A stretch of 64,000 nt of DNA. Source: Lunularia cruciata (taxonomy: Eukaryota > Streptophyta > Marchantiopsida > Lunulariales > Lunulariaceae). The notes under the pieces were generated by a model. The model was not told the DNA's origin. It made no database searches and saw only the letters and a program-made list of their open reading frames with translations. The position numbers and the translations under genes are program-made. How positions within the stretch are numbered: position 1 is the stretch's first letter; each line of letters opens with the position of its first letter. Location of the stretch: NCBI GenBank assembly GCA_948567375.1, contig OX419756.1, positions 26,328,552 to 26,392,551 on the forward strand. The letters are read 5' to 3'. Shown here in pieces: positions 21,362 to 33,075 of this stretch.

Positions 21362-22560
21362 ATGCCATGGATGGATCAGTACAACCTAATGGTGGATTGG
21401 AGGAAGAAAGTAGTGAGAACCCACCAATGGTCAATCATTGGGGTTAAAGAAAAATCACACAGGCAGAAACTGCCTCTATATGTCGTAGGGATGGCAACTG
21501 TCTATAAGATAGATAGATATTTTATGGGTCTAATAAGAGAAGTCCAGAGTGCACAACTCGATGGACAAATTCTTGAGAAATTGAAGGATGTGGTGGATGA
21601 GTTTCAAGATGTCTTTCTCGATGATCTACACTCAGGATTACCACTAAAAAGGCGAGTAGATCACAAAATTGAGACACTCTCGGGGAAGACACCTCCTTGT
21701 AAGGCCCCATATCGCCTATCACGTCATGAGTTGGAGGAGTGTAAGACTCAAATTGAGGAGATGCTGCAGAAAGGGTTCATCCAACCTAGCGTATCACCAT
21801 ATGGGGCCCCTGTCTTGTTTGTGAAGAAGAAGGATGGTACAATGCGCATGTGCATTGACTATCGGGGTCTCAATCAACAAACAGTGAAGAACAAATACCC
21901 CTTGCCTCGCATGGATGACTTGTTTGATCAACTCCATGGAACAAGATGCTTCACCAAACTAAACTTGTGGAGCGGTTACAATCAAATCTGAATTGCAGAG
22001 GAGGATGTGTACAAAACTGCCTTTTGAACCAAGTATGGCCACTTTGAGTATCTTGTGATGCCTTTTGGCCTCACCAATTCACCTGCCACTTTCATGAGTC
22101 TAATGAATGACATATTTCGTCCATACTTGGATAAGTCTATTATTGTCTTCTTGGATGATATCTTAGTATATATAGTAGCACGATGACAGAACACAAACAA
22201 CATCTACGAGAGGTCCTCCAGATTCTAAGACAAAATTAGGTGTACGCCAAAATCTCAAAGTGTGAGTTTTGCAAGTTTGAAGTAGACTACTTGGGGCTTT
22301 AGAGTAAGTGTAGAGGGCATTCAAGTATTGACAAATAAAATAGAGGTCATTCAAAAATGAAGTGCCCCAGAAGATCAGACTCAACTTAAGAGCTTCTTGG
22401 GGATTCTATCATAGATTTGTCAAGGACTTCTCCAAGGTTGCACAGCCTTTAACGACACTACTTGGCAAGGGGAAGAAGTGGACATGGGGAACTGCACAAG
22501 AGTTGGCCTTTCAAGAATTGAAGGCTGCCTTGCTACATGCACCAATCTTGAAGTGGTATG
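21362..22560 (+). pseudogene. Family B1 reverse transcriptase
   Basis: Open at 21362-21991 with [31 protein letters not shown] and [12 protein letters not shown]. The first catalytic Asp is replaced by Asn ([12 protein letters not shown]), while FLDD near 22150 remains. TGA stops stand in YNQI-stop-IAEE (21989) and AF[12 protein letters not shown] (about 22025), and a frameshift follows near 22170. Inactive. The altered codons are compared with B2 and B3 in the findings. Confidence 0.88.
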
Positions 22561-22960
22561 ACCCAAAACATCCAATCAAGTTGGCTATAGATGCATCAGG
22601 CATAGCAATAGGAGCAATCCTACAACAAGAGTGGCATGACGCATGACATCCAATTGCATATTTCTCTCGAAAGTTGTTACCAACAAGGCACAACTACCAC
22701 ACCACAGAACGAGAAGAGCTGGCCATCGTCCTAGCAACCAAGCATTGGAAGCACTACCTAGGCGAGAAGGCATTTGTAGTAGAGACAGACCACAAACCTC
22801 TAGTCTACCTCAAGACGCAGAAGGATCTATCTTGTGGCCAAATTTGGTGGGCAAAGTGGCAACAATGCTTCAACATGACAATCACCTATGTGGAAGGTAA
22901 GAAGCAACTTGCAGATGCGTTCACCTGCATGCCAATGGCAAACAACTTGGTGGTAGAGGT
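22561..22960 (+). pseudogene. Family B1 RNase H
   Basis: The segments IKLAIDASGIAIGAILQQ, HPIAYFSRKL (after a TGA), REELAIVLATKHWKHYLGEKAF, VETDHKPLVYL and ITYVEGKKQLADAF form the RT-linked RNase H domain, which removes RNA from the hybrid. At least one stop and a frame change near 22645 interrupt it. Confidence 0.82.
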
Positions 22961-23912
22961 TAAGATTAACCCTGAATTTTGGCAAGAGATTTTGGCTGCT
23001 ACAAAAACTGATCCACAGATTGTAGAAGTACAATCATCCAAAGGTGTCACCAGCATCCAAGGACTCACCTTTCAGGATGGCAGATTATGGATCCCAAATG
23101 TCCCAGAATTACGCACCACCATTCTAGCGGAATGTCATGATTCAGCCATTGTAGCTCATGTTGGAGTGGACAAGACTTTGAATGCAGTCAAGCGCCATTA
23201 CTATTGGCCCAAGATGAGCAACAACATGATGGACTATGTGAGTAGCTTCCTACTTTGTCAATAGAACAAAGCTTCTAATCAAGCTCCTGCAGGGCTCTTT
23301 CAACCTCTCCTCACTCCTACCCAACATTGGGAACAAGTGAGTATGGATCTCGTCTGTGAATTACCCAAGACCACCTCAGGGTTTGACTCCATTGTGGTCT
23401 TTGTGGACCAGCTCAAAAAAATGATTCATGTACGCCCTACCACCAAGGAGGTGACCGCTCCACAACTAGCTCAACTATACTTAGATGCAGTCTTTGCTCA
23501 CCATGGCTTGTCTAGAGTACTCATCACCGATAAAGGCACCCAATTCACCAGTTTGTTTTGGCGAACATTCTTTGGTTTCTTCAAAACCAAGTTGGCCATG
23601 TCCACAACTTACCAGCCAGAAACAGATGGCCAAACAGAGCTGGCTAATCGCAAGATTGAAAACATGTTATGCGGCTTCACCTTAGAAGAGCAAGAGAGGT
23701 GGGACACCCTACTCCCGTTGGTGGAATTCGCTTTCAACAATTCAGTGAATGCATCCACCCAGGTCACTCCATTCTTCCTCATGTATGGTGAACATCCCTT
23801 CACACCTTCTAGCTTGATGAAGATCCGTCCAGTGGCTACCAAGGTTGATGCAGTCAACACATTTGTTTCTAGAATCCAACAAGGTGTGGAGAGTGCCAAG
23901 CACAGATTATAG
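22961..23912 (+). pseudogene. Family B1 integrase, finger and catalytic core
   Basis: The H2C2 finger region (AECHDSAIVAHVGVDKTL, YYWPKM, SFLLCQ) loses its last part at a TAG near 23263. The core is open at 23337-23912 and retains the triad: Asp 23346 (MDLVCELP), Asp 23529 (TDKGTQF) and Glu 23637 (DGQTELANR), with the D-35-E spacing. It would join element DNA to the chromosome. Confidence 0.88.
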
Positions 23913-24420
23913 ATTGCGCAAAATTGACAAAAGCAGTATGTTGATGCACACCGTAGGCACATGGAGTTCAATGTTGGGGATCAAGTGTGGCTATCAACAA
24001 CCAACCTCACATTAGTTGGACCTCGTAAGCTCAGACCTCATTTTATTGGGCCTTTCTTGATTCTTCGTCGTATCGGCATTGTGGCCTATCACCTTGAGCT
24101 ACCACCACACATGAAGATCCATCCAGTGTTCCATGTCTCCCTACTATGCAGATATGCTCCCCAATCAGACCAAGGTCATTCCACACAAGATATTTGACCT
24201 TGTCCAACACTCATTGATGGTAAAGAGGAATATGAAGTAGAGCGGATTCTCCAAAAATGCATGCGTGGTACTCGCCATCCGCGGGTGGACTATCTAGTAC
24301 AATGGAAAGGTTAGCCCCTCTATGAAGCAACCTGGGAGCCCACTGCCAATTTGGCACATGCACCAATGTTGGTGCAAGCATTTGAGCAACAATTGCATAA
24401 TGAGGACGTTGTATCTTAAA
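23913..24420 (+). pseudogene. Family B1 integrase C-terminus and chromodomain
   Basis: NVGDQVWLST, KLRPHFIGPFLIL and HPVFHVSLL form the GPY/F-type module. It is followed, after a TGA (24195), by a chromodomain: EYEVERILQKC, YLVQWKG, stop, and YEATWEP (about 24225-24350). A chromodomain at the integrase C-terminus defines chromoviruses; it usually guides insertion to chromatin with methylated histones. The stop after QWKG stands where related proteins have a residue before P-x-YEATWEP. Confidence 0.88.
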
Positions 24421-24432
24421 AGGAGGGAGGTA
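24421..24432 (+). other. Polypurine tract of B1
   Basis: AGGAGGGAGGTA lies directly before the 3' LTR. It is the expected primer site for plus-strand synthesis. Confidence 0.8.
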
Positions 24433-25166
24433 TATAATACCAAGAGCTAGCCATATGATCTAGATGTGAAATTTGGTTTGGTAATATCTAGAATGATGTT
24501 ATACATGATGGTCAAAATAGATAAGATAGAAGTATCACCAAAAGAGTACTTCTACTAATAGGGCAAAAACCAAAATAGACTTGAGAACCTTAGAACCAAT
24601 AGCTGGACATATGATTTAAAGGTGAGAATTGGGTTGGTAACATCTAGAAGGATGTTACACATGATGGACTAAACAGATCAGAAAGAGGTTTCACCAAAAG
24701 GGGACTTTTACTAATAGAGTAGGAATTGAAATATGCTTGAAATCTTTGAAGGCAATTTCGGAGGCCTAAACGGATGAATTAGGCCTCAAAAATGTGCAGA
24801 TTCCCCCACAATAGAGTAGTGGCCTTCCCTCCTCACTACTTTGTCTCATTGGGAGCTTTCCAATGGTACCTTACTCACGTGATTTTGAGATTCCTACAAG
24901 AAGATTCTCTAAAAGATTCCCTCCGGTCAAAGCTTGTTTGACCAACCAGATAGGACCTAGACCAGGCATGTCACCCATCCAAGTAAGTAATCCAAGGGTG
25001 GAGCTTGCTGACATGTCACCTATCTGTGTCCCTAATCCTATGGTGGAGCTTCCTTGGAGGAGATCCTCTTTGTGTATATAATAAAGAGAAGGTGCTCCTT
25101 TGGAGCATCAAATGTTTGAGTGTGCAATCTGTGTTTTCTCTCTTCTCTTGTCCTTGGAGCATTACA
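24433..25166 (+). repeat. Family B LTR, 3' LTR of B1
   Basis: Nearly identical to 18571-19307 and followed by the target duplication TTACC. It ends GCATTACA where the 5' LTR has GTATTACA. Confidence 0.93.
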
Positions 25167-26638
25167 TTACCCAAGCGGCCTATTTGATTTTTATATAATG
25201 TTATCTCCCTAAGACCTCATATTTAACATCAACTTTCTTGCCTTTAGAGGCACTATTTCCACATCTGCAAATGTTTGATAGTACCATTTGGCATACTTTC
25301 TCCACTCTGTTAAGGCCATGCATGCTTCCATATCAGATGAGTGGTATAGGAAGTAGATAGCTCTACCTTTAGTCATAGATGGATGCATCCTCATAGTTCA
25401 GGAAGCCATAGCACCATCAAGCTATATCAGTGCATGGGCTCTAGTGGTCCGTTGTTTAGCAGATATGTTCTAACACAAGGGATGTCCTTTTTGTTGGGAC
25501 CTATCACAATAGTAGATGCAAGCACTTATGTCTTCCAATCATACTTTTGTTTGGCTTGCAACTTATTGTTAGGCCTTGCACACACATCACTCCATGAGTT
25601 TATTGTATCCTTAGTCTCTAGGAAGATTCAAGAGTATCTTAGTGAGAGTATGCACACTCATATGATTAACAAAATCCTCATTAATGCACCTCTACTTGAT
25701 ATGTTTAGGATTCTCTCTTGTGGTGGAAAAGGCTCTAGAGCTTGGCTCTAGGCTTCTCCCTTGATTGAGGACTTCAAATTCCCTTCTCAAGAGTTTATCA
25801 CACTTTATGATTGAGGTTGTATCTCTTCCATCCAACTCTCATTGTGCTTTTGGACTAGTGCGCATGTGGTTTCTCATATGATATGCAAAGCATACACTTT
25901 TACAATGTGCAATAGGTGGAGAGGCCACTAGAGTCCATGATGCAGTTCCAGATATGATGGCTCAAATCTAACAAGCTTTACAAGCCTAAGTTTAGATTGA
26001 GCATTGGTTAGATCTATCCAAGACTACTTATCTATTGGGTATTTATGGATGGTTGTCATACCTTACATAATGTGGTCATCGCAAAATCCCTATGAACACT
26101 GGCATGGGTAGGCATATAGGTTGGAGCAAAAGCAACCATTGCCTCTAAGGGGCAAGGATGACCACTACATACCTTTGTTATACTTAGATACATTTGTCAC
26201 TCTTGCAATTGACATTTTAGGACACCCACATCACCATTTTTTACAATCTCCTCAAGGAGGCCACACAAAGTTCCTTGCAGAGGAGAAGTGCACTTGTTAT
26301 CTCCCTAGCCATGCTCACATCCTATTATCATCAATCACTTTACAACATACTTAGGCTTTAGGTCTTCATTAACAAAGAACAACAGTAGAAACATCCATCT
26401 CGGCTAGGGTCCTCCCATCCCACTTACTAGACATAACATTGGAGGACTTCTACCACATAGTCTAGGAGTAGACTACCCTCCTCTTAGCTTTTTCAATACT
26501 TGTTGTAGGGTACTTTCTCCCTATTGTGCTTTTGAGACCTGTTTCTATATATCTTTCTTAGTTGCTTGGGCCTTATTCTCTTTTTTCTTTTCACACTTGT
26601 TTGTACTTTGTACTCTTTTCTCTTTTCCTTTGGGGTGG

Positions 26639-26640
<2 letters not shown>
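25167..26640 (+). pseudogene. Probable right part of eroded non-LTR element D2
   Basis: This is the continuation of the 18570 side after removal of B1. An open frame at 25383-25751 ends KILINAPLL...SCGGKGSRAWL, which lines up with D1 HSLLVDSSI...CSCSGKGAGSWIL, the segment before the zinc knuckle and endonuclease. Beyond it only short fragments remain (ASPLIEDFKFPSQEF), and the endonuclease motif is not recognisable. The match is short, so assignment to the same element as 16500-18570 is inference from position and order. Confidence 0.45.

Positions 26641-26689
<49 letters not shown>
26641..26689. repeat. (AT)n microsatellite, 49 bp
   Basis: Uninterrupted alternating AT. It marks the boundary between transposon-derived sequence and the less repetitive region to its right. 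Confidence 0.97.
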
Positions 26690-26690
<1 letters not shown>

Positions 26691-27347
26691 TCAAATTAAG
26701 ACTAAAATTTTTCATAAACCTCTTTGGGATAGTCTTTACCATGTCTTTGAAAATGATAAGTTAATTTTGCAATCTGTAGTAAGTCAAATCTGTAGCCCCG
26801 GAAATTCGACGGTGGATGAGATGGGAGGTCAGACATATATGGCTAAAGTCATGACGCAGCCTTGTGACGCTTAAAGAAAATAATAGCATAGCAGAACAAT
26901 CGAACCTTTTACTACCGGAACGTCAGACTAAGAGAGAAGGTAGACTAACTACCATGCGGGCTCGTGACGCGCAGAGTAATTTTGTTGTTTTGGTCTTTTT
27001 CTTCTTTTTATAATATTTTTATTTTTAATTCTTACTTTATGTTATCTTTTCTAGTATACCAGATTACGAATCTTACTCTAGCGATCCTTAGATAAAAGTA
27101 AATTTGTCTTATTACCGAAAATCGATTAAATCTGTCTTGTTGGACGCTTTTACTCTAGCGATCCCTAGCTGCACATACAATTAAATCTGTCTTATTGCCG
27201 AAAATCGATTAAATCTGTCATATGGGACGTTTCCACTAGAATGACGTTTCTAGGGTTGTGGTTTCGAAATTTTACGTTTTCTTTTTCCTGTCTTGTTTTT
27301 TGTTTCTCTAGCCTTGGAAATATATGAAACTATGATGCTGCGAACTA
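26690..27347. repeat. Non-coding stretch with a two-copy tandem duplication (27073-27230)
   Basis: No gene recognised. A unit of about 78 bp is repeated once: it begins CTTACTCTAGCGATCC and contains GAAAATCGATTAAATCTGTC in both copies. Confidence 0.75.
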
Positions 27348-27455
27348 TTGGAGCTTAGCTCCATTTTATCTTTCTTTTTCTCCCCCTTGTGAGCTTGATG
27401 GGGTCTTCCCCTCCTTCGTTTGTTCTATGCGGTCTCCCTTGTACTTTCCTCTTTG
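27348..27455 (+). mobile_element. Divergent 3' tail of a D1-type non-LTR element
   Basis: CTATTGGAGCTTAGCTCC, then TTGATGGGGTCTTCCCCTCC and TATGCGGTCTCCC, match the D1 3' end (35867-35960) in order but with many changes. It is a strongly 5'-truncated copy. No target duplication was found. Confidence 0.65.
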
Positions 27456-28057
27456 CTAGAGCCCCTTTTCTTGAGAGTCCGACTAGCAAACTGCCGAGGG
27501 AGAAAACTAGCTTCAGTTTGCTGAGTCTTTGAGCTTTGATGATTAATCATAGGTTCGGGAGAACGTCCAGGATAATACGTCCAACGCGTAGAGGCCAAAG
27601 TTGCCCGAGTAGGCGAACTTTGACGGAGACTTTAGAAAAATCTGTAGAGCATTAGCTTGGACCGATGCCTGGCAAGGCAATTACGCTTAATGTGATTCAG
27701 CGTGATAAAATCACGAATCACTAGCTTAAACTTGAGATTAAGCTCACTAATCACGAGCTTAATCTTGATATTAATTATAGATTATTCAAAGAGTTGGAAG
27801 CGAGATTTCTGCCCGCGCTGATACAAGACTTCCCGCAGGTACGTACTTTAACCGGTGCTCCTCAACCGCTTGCCGCAGGATTCAGTCCTTGCCTTTGAGT
27901 AGATCCTTTGTGAATTCTACGACTTTTTACTTTGAACCTTATATCGTAGTTGAGGAGCAGGTCAAATGCCCTTTTCAGGACCTTATGGATTGACCTACGC
28001 GGATTGACCTTACGTTTTGTGAACCCAAGATATTGGACTTTACTGTTGGGTACAGCA

Positions 28058-28874
28058 TGTCAGAGGCTGCTGCTGAGAGAAAGGGTAGTAACAAAGCCGA
28101 CGTTGACGAAGGATCACTTCTATTCCTCCGTGAGATCCAACATTCTCGTGTATTTGCTCTTTAGTTCGAGACATTGTCTTTCTGTTTACTTATTTGCTTA
28201 GTCTGGTTTGAAATGCGCACCAAATTCGAACTAGAACCTTCAGGCTGTAAATCTCCTTTGCATGAACTGCACTGATGGAGCGATTGCATCAAATAGCAGA
28301 GACGATTCATCGACCATTGCTCAGCAGCAACGCATATTTTTACCCGGATGACGTTTCTAGGGTTATTTTAGTAAGGGAAGATTACCCTTACTCATAGCGA
28401 CTTTGATGATGTGCTCTGGCTGAACGACCTCCATTTTCTCCATCGTAGAGTTTTTCAATTTTCCTGATACGTTCTGGCCGAACTTGCTTATTTGGTCTTT
28501 CTCTTGCAGAGTTTGGAGAATGAGATGGTCAGGTCTCCAGTCCTGAAGTTGACACACTTGAAGCTATGGCACACTCTTTCACCGGGTCGCTTTCAGGTTG
28601 TCCTCTCTCTGGTTTATTTTGAAGTATATGCTTGAGTAGCCCTTTCCCAAGTAAGATCGTTGCATTGTGACTTATGTTTCCCAAGTTGTTACAGCTCATG
28701 ACGATGATGGTAAGTTCGTTTACTATATAGACAGCTGCAGATGTTGATTCTGCGTCTGTGACACAATTTTCAGATGAAATTGTTTTCGCATCCACAAGTT
28801 TTAGTTCTGTGGAAGAACTTATTGAGGAAGGAAGCAAAGCTAGCGAGGAAAGCTGGGACCGGCGTGCATGATCC
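28058..28874 (+). CDS. Possible small exons of an unidentified host gene
   Basis: Three higher-complexity open segments lie in order: 28058-28165 (starts MSEAAAERKGSNKADVDEGS); about 28245-28350 after a CTTCAG acceptor-like site (AVNLLCMNCTDGAIAS, ends FLPG-stop); and about 28730-28874 after an ATATAG acceptor-like site (TAADVDSASVTQF, ending SWDRRA-stop). The codon content is less AT-rich and unlike the transposons. They may be exons of one gene or chance open frames. No domain is recognised and the splice joins cannot be settled from sequence alone. Confidence 0.25.
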
Positions 28875-29104
28875 TCAGCAAGAGTTGGAAGATTCGAGAC
28901 ACTCAAGATTGGGGAGGGCGTTTAGGATTCAAGTTCCAGTTGTAGGGTAATTTAGTGTGCTCATTTAGTGTATTAATCCCCGATTTTCTTCTACAAACAG
29001 AGGTTTAGGATTTATAAAATCCTCCCATGCCTAGCTTTAACACAGCCATGACGCCCTTTAATTTTCGAACCCAAAACTCTAAACCCAATAGATGTATTGG
29101 TAAA

Positions 29105-29316
29105 ATTGCATCAGGTGTTACGTTGTAGAATATTGAGTGAAAGAACAGCTTAACGTTGATGACCAAGTGAAGATCCTGGAAGTTGTACATATCAACGGAC
29201 CAAGCAACTTGCAATTGTATCGTTAAGATTGAGAATTGCATTCAGTATTATGTTGTAGAATATTCAGAGAAAGAACAGCTTAAAGTTGACACGATCACGA
29301 GAAGGCCCCGGGAGTT
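29105..29316. repeat. Two-copy tandem duplication, period about 131 bp
   Basis: ATTGCATCAGGTGTTACGTT at 29105 and ATTGCATTCAGTATTATGTT at 29236 start two similar segments, both continuing TGTAGAATATT and GAAAGAACAGCTTAA. No gene recognised around it. Confidence 0.75.
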
Positions 29317-29461
29317 AGTTATAAATGAATATAACTGTGCATCAACTAAAGTCGTTATTGTAAATCTTCTTGAATTTTTCCATGGTTACAACCTGTCTTT
29401 TGTGTTCGTGATCATTCAAAAATAATCAAATGTGACGTGGGAATAACAAAAAGTACACACC

Positions 29462-29620
29462 ATGAGTTTCATGCTTCAGCAGGAGCTGAGAGTACTTGAC
29501 GCCCTTGACTACAGTGAATCTCATTTCCACCTCCGAAAAGGGTTCCAAGCAGAAGAAGTCGGCTTTATGGTGGAAAGTATCTACCGTCTAGATCAAGGTG
29601 GAGTAAAAGAGACAATTTAG
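29462..29620 (+). CDS. Small unidentified ORF, 52 codons
   Basis: Starts MSFMLQQELRVLDALDYSES and ends DQGGVKETI-stop. The composition looks like a real soluble protein segment rather than transposon sequence. There is no recognisable domain; it may be part of the same locus as the possible exons at 28.1-28.9 kb. Confidence 0.2.
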   Translation: MSFMLQQELRVLDALDYSESHFHLRKGFQAEEVGFMVESIYRLDQGGVKETI

Positions 29621-31211
29621 ATCATGGTTTTGCTAAAACCTTCAACATTCTAGGGTGCGCGATCTTGTAAATCTCGCAGTGGACCTGGTTTTCCACTACC
29701 ATCATGATAGTGACTGGATACGCGTTCACATAGCTTCGAGAGTTGATCCACGCAACAGGCGTTCAGATAGCTCATGTTACATCGGTATTGTAGCTCTGTT
29801 CTACTGTCTCCACTTTCGGACTAAGATCACAGAGAAGTGTGCGACTACCGCAGATACCACGATTGGGTATGCGATAGAGGACAGAAGCGAAATTTGTTAA
29901 TCACTTCCTGAGTTGAGATTATAAATTATGGACCAAATACTAGAACTCTTTGAAAAGTTGAAGTTCGATAAAATCTGATCATTTATGTTTAAAACTTTGG
30001 ATGAAACCAAATGTAGATGTCTACTTAGCTTTTTCCGTGCCATCAATTACTAAAACCCTTTAATTTATATGGCCAGCTATCCATTACTAAAATCCCTCGA
30101 ATTGACATGGTCAGCAAGGCAAAACGTGGATCGATTTGACTTACATGTGGAGGAAGGCACAAGTATTTGTTTTTCTGACATTGAGTTTAGCTGATGGCAC
30201 TTTCCATAAAGAATGACCACCACATGACAATAGTAAAAACTAAATAAAATAATTTCCATTAGAAAAGTGAATTATATACATATAAATAAATTTCCTAATA
30301 AAAATTATTTCTATATATATATATATATATATCTATTAACACTATAAATAAATACTTTCATATATACTGCGAAAATTCAAAAACTGTAGAAATTACGGAA
30401 TCTCGTGAATGATTCAGTATCGTAGATATAATATGAAATTTAGAAAAGATCTAAAAATAAATTTATTTTGTAAATACTAATGGGATACTTTACACAGTCA
30501 ATTCGGTTTGATAATGGGAATGGATCTGCTAGTTTAACATAGTGACATTAATAACTTATATGCTAAGAATACGTCGTATAAAAGTCAATTTGGCACACTA
30601 TTAAAAGGTCATCAAGAGAGTTAAAAAAATATTAAGCTAATTATCTCGTTATTTGATAAAAAAATATTCCTGAAAATTAAAAAATAATGATTGAATAACT
30701 GATCTACCTTTGCGAAGCACCTCGCTCCACATGTATCATTTTGTACAAAACTATCGATAAAACATTTTCATTTTCTGTTTCAAAATTCGATACCAAGCGA
30801 ATTAAACCCCTAGTTTGCTTGCTCGGTACGGGACGGTTTTCCAATGAAAAGAGCTCTTCCGATTGTGTACTCGGGGAAAACCAAACTGCTTGAAGGCAAT
30901 TCTGGAAAACCTGGTAAACGGGAATTTCTACAATTTACAATTGCACTTTAAATAACGATAACTGACTGCAAGCAAGGCTACGTGGTATACTTCCTGCAAT
31001 AACTCTCATGCTTATCTGAAACATGAGCATGAAATAATATTTTCATTTTCGTAGTTGTCAAGTCACTTCCTATGATACACATGTGGGTTGAGTAAGTAAT
31101 ACTAAGTTGAGATTTTGACTCGAAGGAGTTATCTGGTGTGGTCACTTTGATACGGCTCTCAACTTTTTTGATTCTAAAGATAACTCTTAAGCTAGTTATA
31201 TCTTAAATACA
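29621..31211. other. AT-rich intergenic sequence
   Basis: No gene recognised. It contains a short (TA)n run at 30312-30332 and long AT-rich stretches with no open frame of interest. Confidence 0.5.
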
Positions 31212-31283
31212 TTAAATAAATCAGATTAGATAAATCAGTTATATAGATAAATCTGATTTATTTAACATTAAATAAATCAGATT
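31212..31283. repeat. 16-mer in three copies, plus-minus-plus
   Basis: TTAAATAAATCAGATT occurs at 31212-31227 and 31268-31283, and its exact reverse complement at 31250-31265. The first two form a perfect 16-bp stem with a 22-base loop. Confidence 0.9.
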
Positions 31284-31451
31284 AGGGAAACGGGCACCCA
31301 ACCAACTAGTATCAAGTCAAGGACCACAATATAACATGAAGAGAAGAATTGAATTCGTCTTTAGCATCACAGCTCACGAAAAGATGCACACATGACGTAC
31401 ACCCATCAATTGAGCTCAATTGTCCATTTCCTGAACAAAGAGACGAGATAT

Positions 31452-31637
31452 AAAAGTGAATTATATGTTACTGTATTTACGAGCAGAATACACGTGAGTT
31501 GTCATGAAGTTGAAAGTAACGATAAGATAATTTATAACGGCAAGTGCAAGAGTGAATTATACGTTAGTGTATGTAGGGCCCAAATACGCGTGAACTGTCA
31601 TGAAGTTGAAACTAACGGTAAGATAATTATAACCAAA
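31452..31637. repeat. Two-copy tandem duplication, period about 96 bp
   Basis: GTGAATTATA begins copies at 31456 and 31552. Both continue to TGTCATGAAGTTGAAA and GATAAGATAA / GGTAAGATAA. The D1 tail copy at 31638 inserted at the end of the second unit. Confidence 0.85.
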
Positions 31638-31895
31638 GGGCAGTGGCCGGTGCAATCCATACAGAATGCAATGGCTAGTGCAATACACAGGAGAGCAATC
31701 ACATTAGGTGATGTTTATTCGGATGTTCCAGTTGTGTGTAGACCGTACGACTTGCATAGCTCGGATATCTTAGGCGCAATAGGGTATATTTCTCATACAG
31801 ACTCTATTGGGGCTTAGCCCCATGTTACCTTTTTTTTCTCTCCTTTGTACGGGCTTGATAGGGTCTTCCCATCCTTCATTTTTTGCCTTTTTCCA
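31638..31895 (+). mobile_element. 5'-truncated D1 non-LTR element (258 bp) with 13-bp target duplication
   Basis: Matches the last part of D1: the C-terminal codons (HRRAITLGDV, RPYDLHSSDILG, ISHTDSIGA-stop) and the 3' tail with GGGGCTTAGCCCC. It is flanked by AATTATAACCAAA at 31625-31637 and 31896-31908, a perfect 13-bp duplication. Within its first 50 bp a GCAATGG-type segment is repeated. Confidence 0.92.
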
Positions 31896-31908
31896 AATTA
31901 TAACCAAA

Positions 31909-32235
31909 AATGCAAAGGAAGAGAAGCCCAAGTGTTCCGACTATGATATCCCACCGTGTTTGCATGGTGAGATATTAGTTAATTATATTCTTTCACCTAG
32001 AAAGTTTGATGAGAACTGGACAAATTTACCAAAATGGCGTTGAATGACGTGAAGCGAGCCAGCAAACATGTGCTTGGTACCCTACACCGTGAGCACTCAA
32101 TTGTCAAAGTTTTTTGACCATTCGATGCAATTATCAGGAACACATTTCATCCACATTAGTGATGTGTTACCAAAAGCTCATCCACAGTCAAATAGAGAAT
32201 AAAGATTTATACGTGATTCCTTCACGCAGCTTATA
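31909..32235. other. No gene recognised
   Basis: Unique-looking sequence between two D1-family insertions, with short open frames only. Confidence 0.5.
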
Positions 32236-32249
32236 TCTCTACAACGTCT

Positions 32250-32718
32250 GCGGGGGAGTTGCGGGAGAGTGTGGAGACAAGAGAGGAGAGGGAGAGATGT
32301 GAGACAATTTTGATCATTTCTGAGTGCTTTCTAGCATGTAGCATTCGATTGAATAGTAGATTCTCTTCGTTTTTCAATTTCGGTTCCATTGGTACCTAGA
32401 TTGAAGACTATGAAGAATGGAATAGAAAGTTACGAAGATTTTTAGCTTTTTTAGGGTTGAGAGTGATCATTATACATTGAGAGTGATGGGTTGGGAATTT
32501 TCATTTTTAATCTCTTGGTTTTCATGATTAAGTTCCATGTGAATTTAATTTGAAAATTTTGGAGATGGAAATCGAGAGTTATGAGAGTTTATAGATTTTA
32601 GGGTTTGGAAAGATTGTTTTCTTATGTGAGTTTGGGATGTGAGGAATTGTGGTTTTGCAGATATGGGGAGATATGGAGAGGAGTATCATGTGTTACTATC
32701 ATTATTCTTGTGCTAGCC
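32250..32718 (+). promoter_or_regulatory. 5' leader of D1
   Basis: Starts GCGGGGGAGTTGCGGGAGAG right after the target duplication, then becomes AT-rich. Non-LTR elements need an internal promoter in this region, but none is recognisable. An upstream in-frame extension (from 32605) exists, but the ATG at 32719 has the better context. Confidence 0.4.
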
Positions 32719-33075
32719 ATGGCTACACCTTCCCATGTGGGGTCACCTAGAGCAAGTCGGGATACACCATGCCCGGTGTGTCATCGACGCTTTACCTTGC
32801 AAGGGGTAAAGACCCATGTGGGAAGGATGCACAAGGACTATGATTGGACCATTTGGGATGCCCACGTGAGACGAGCGACCACATCGACAGCAGTGACACT
32901 CGGGATTACGCACGCTTCTTCTATACCTTCGTTGATCATTCTAGGGATACCGATCGAGTCGTGGGAGTGGTTAGCTTCTCAAGCGAGTTGCATTTTGGGG
33001 TTATTTGAGACTAGTTTTCCATGTCCACGTCTATTCCATAGGCTACCGCGGACACTCCATGATGAGGCTAGATAA
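32719..33075 (+). pseudogene. D1 ORF, N-terminal C2H2 zinc-finger part
   Basis: The start ATG (GCCATGGCT, a strong plant context) gives MATPSHVGSPRASRD, followed by one finger C-P-V-C-x11-H-x4-H (about 32770-32835). N-terminal fingers of this kind bind target DNA in R2-like elements. The frame ends at TAA 33073-33075 but continues in the same frame at 33091, so the stop is a mutation. It is an early part of the single D1 protein. Confidence 0.75.

Larger units (their letters stand above)
18571..25166 (+). mobile_element. Family B chromovirus, complete but dead copy (B1)
   Basis: A full Ty3/gypsy element of 6596 bp: two LTRs, primer site, pre-gag ORF, gag, protease, RT, RNase H, integrase, chromodomain and polypurine tract. 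It is flanked by the perfect 5-bp direct repeat TTACC (18566-18570 and 25167-25171), which proves a normal integration event. All long frames are broken by stops. The LTRs differ at roughly 20 positions by eye, many of them in one short patch near 18948-18985 / 24810-24845. Confidence 0.95.

Noticed and set aside
26566-26874. Open frames across the (AT)n run (26545-26742 minus, 26566-26874 plus, 58368-58577 plus)
   Set aside because: Their length comes from Ile-Tyr codons of a microsatellite, not from coding sequence.
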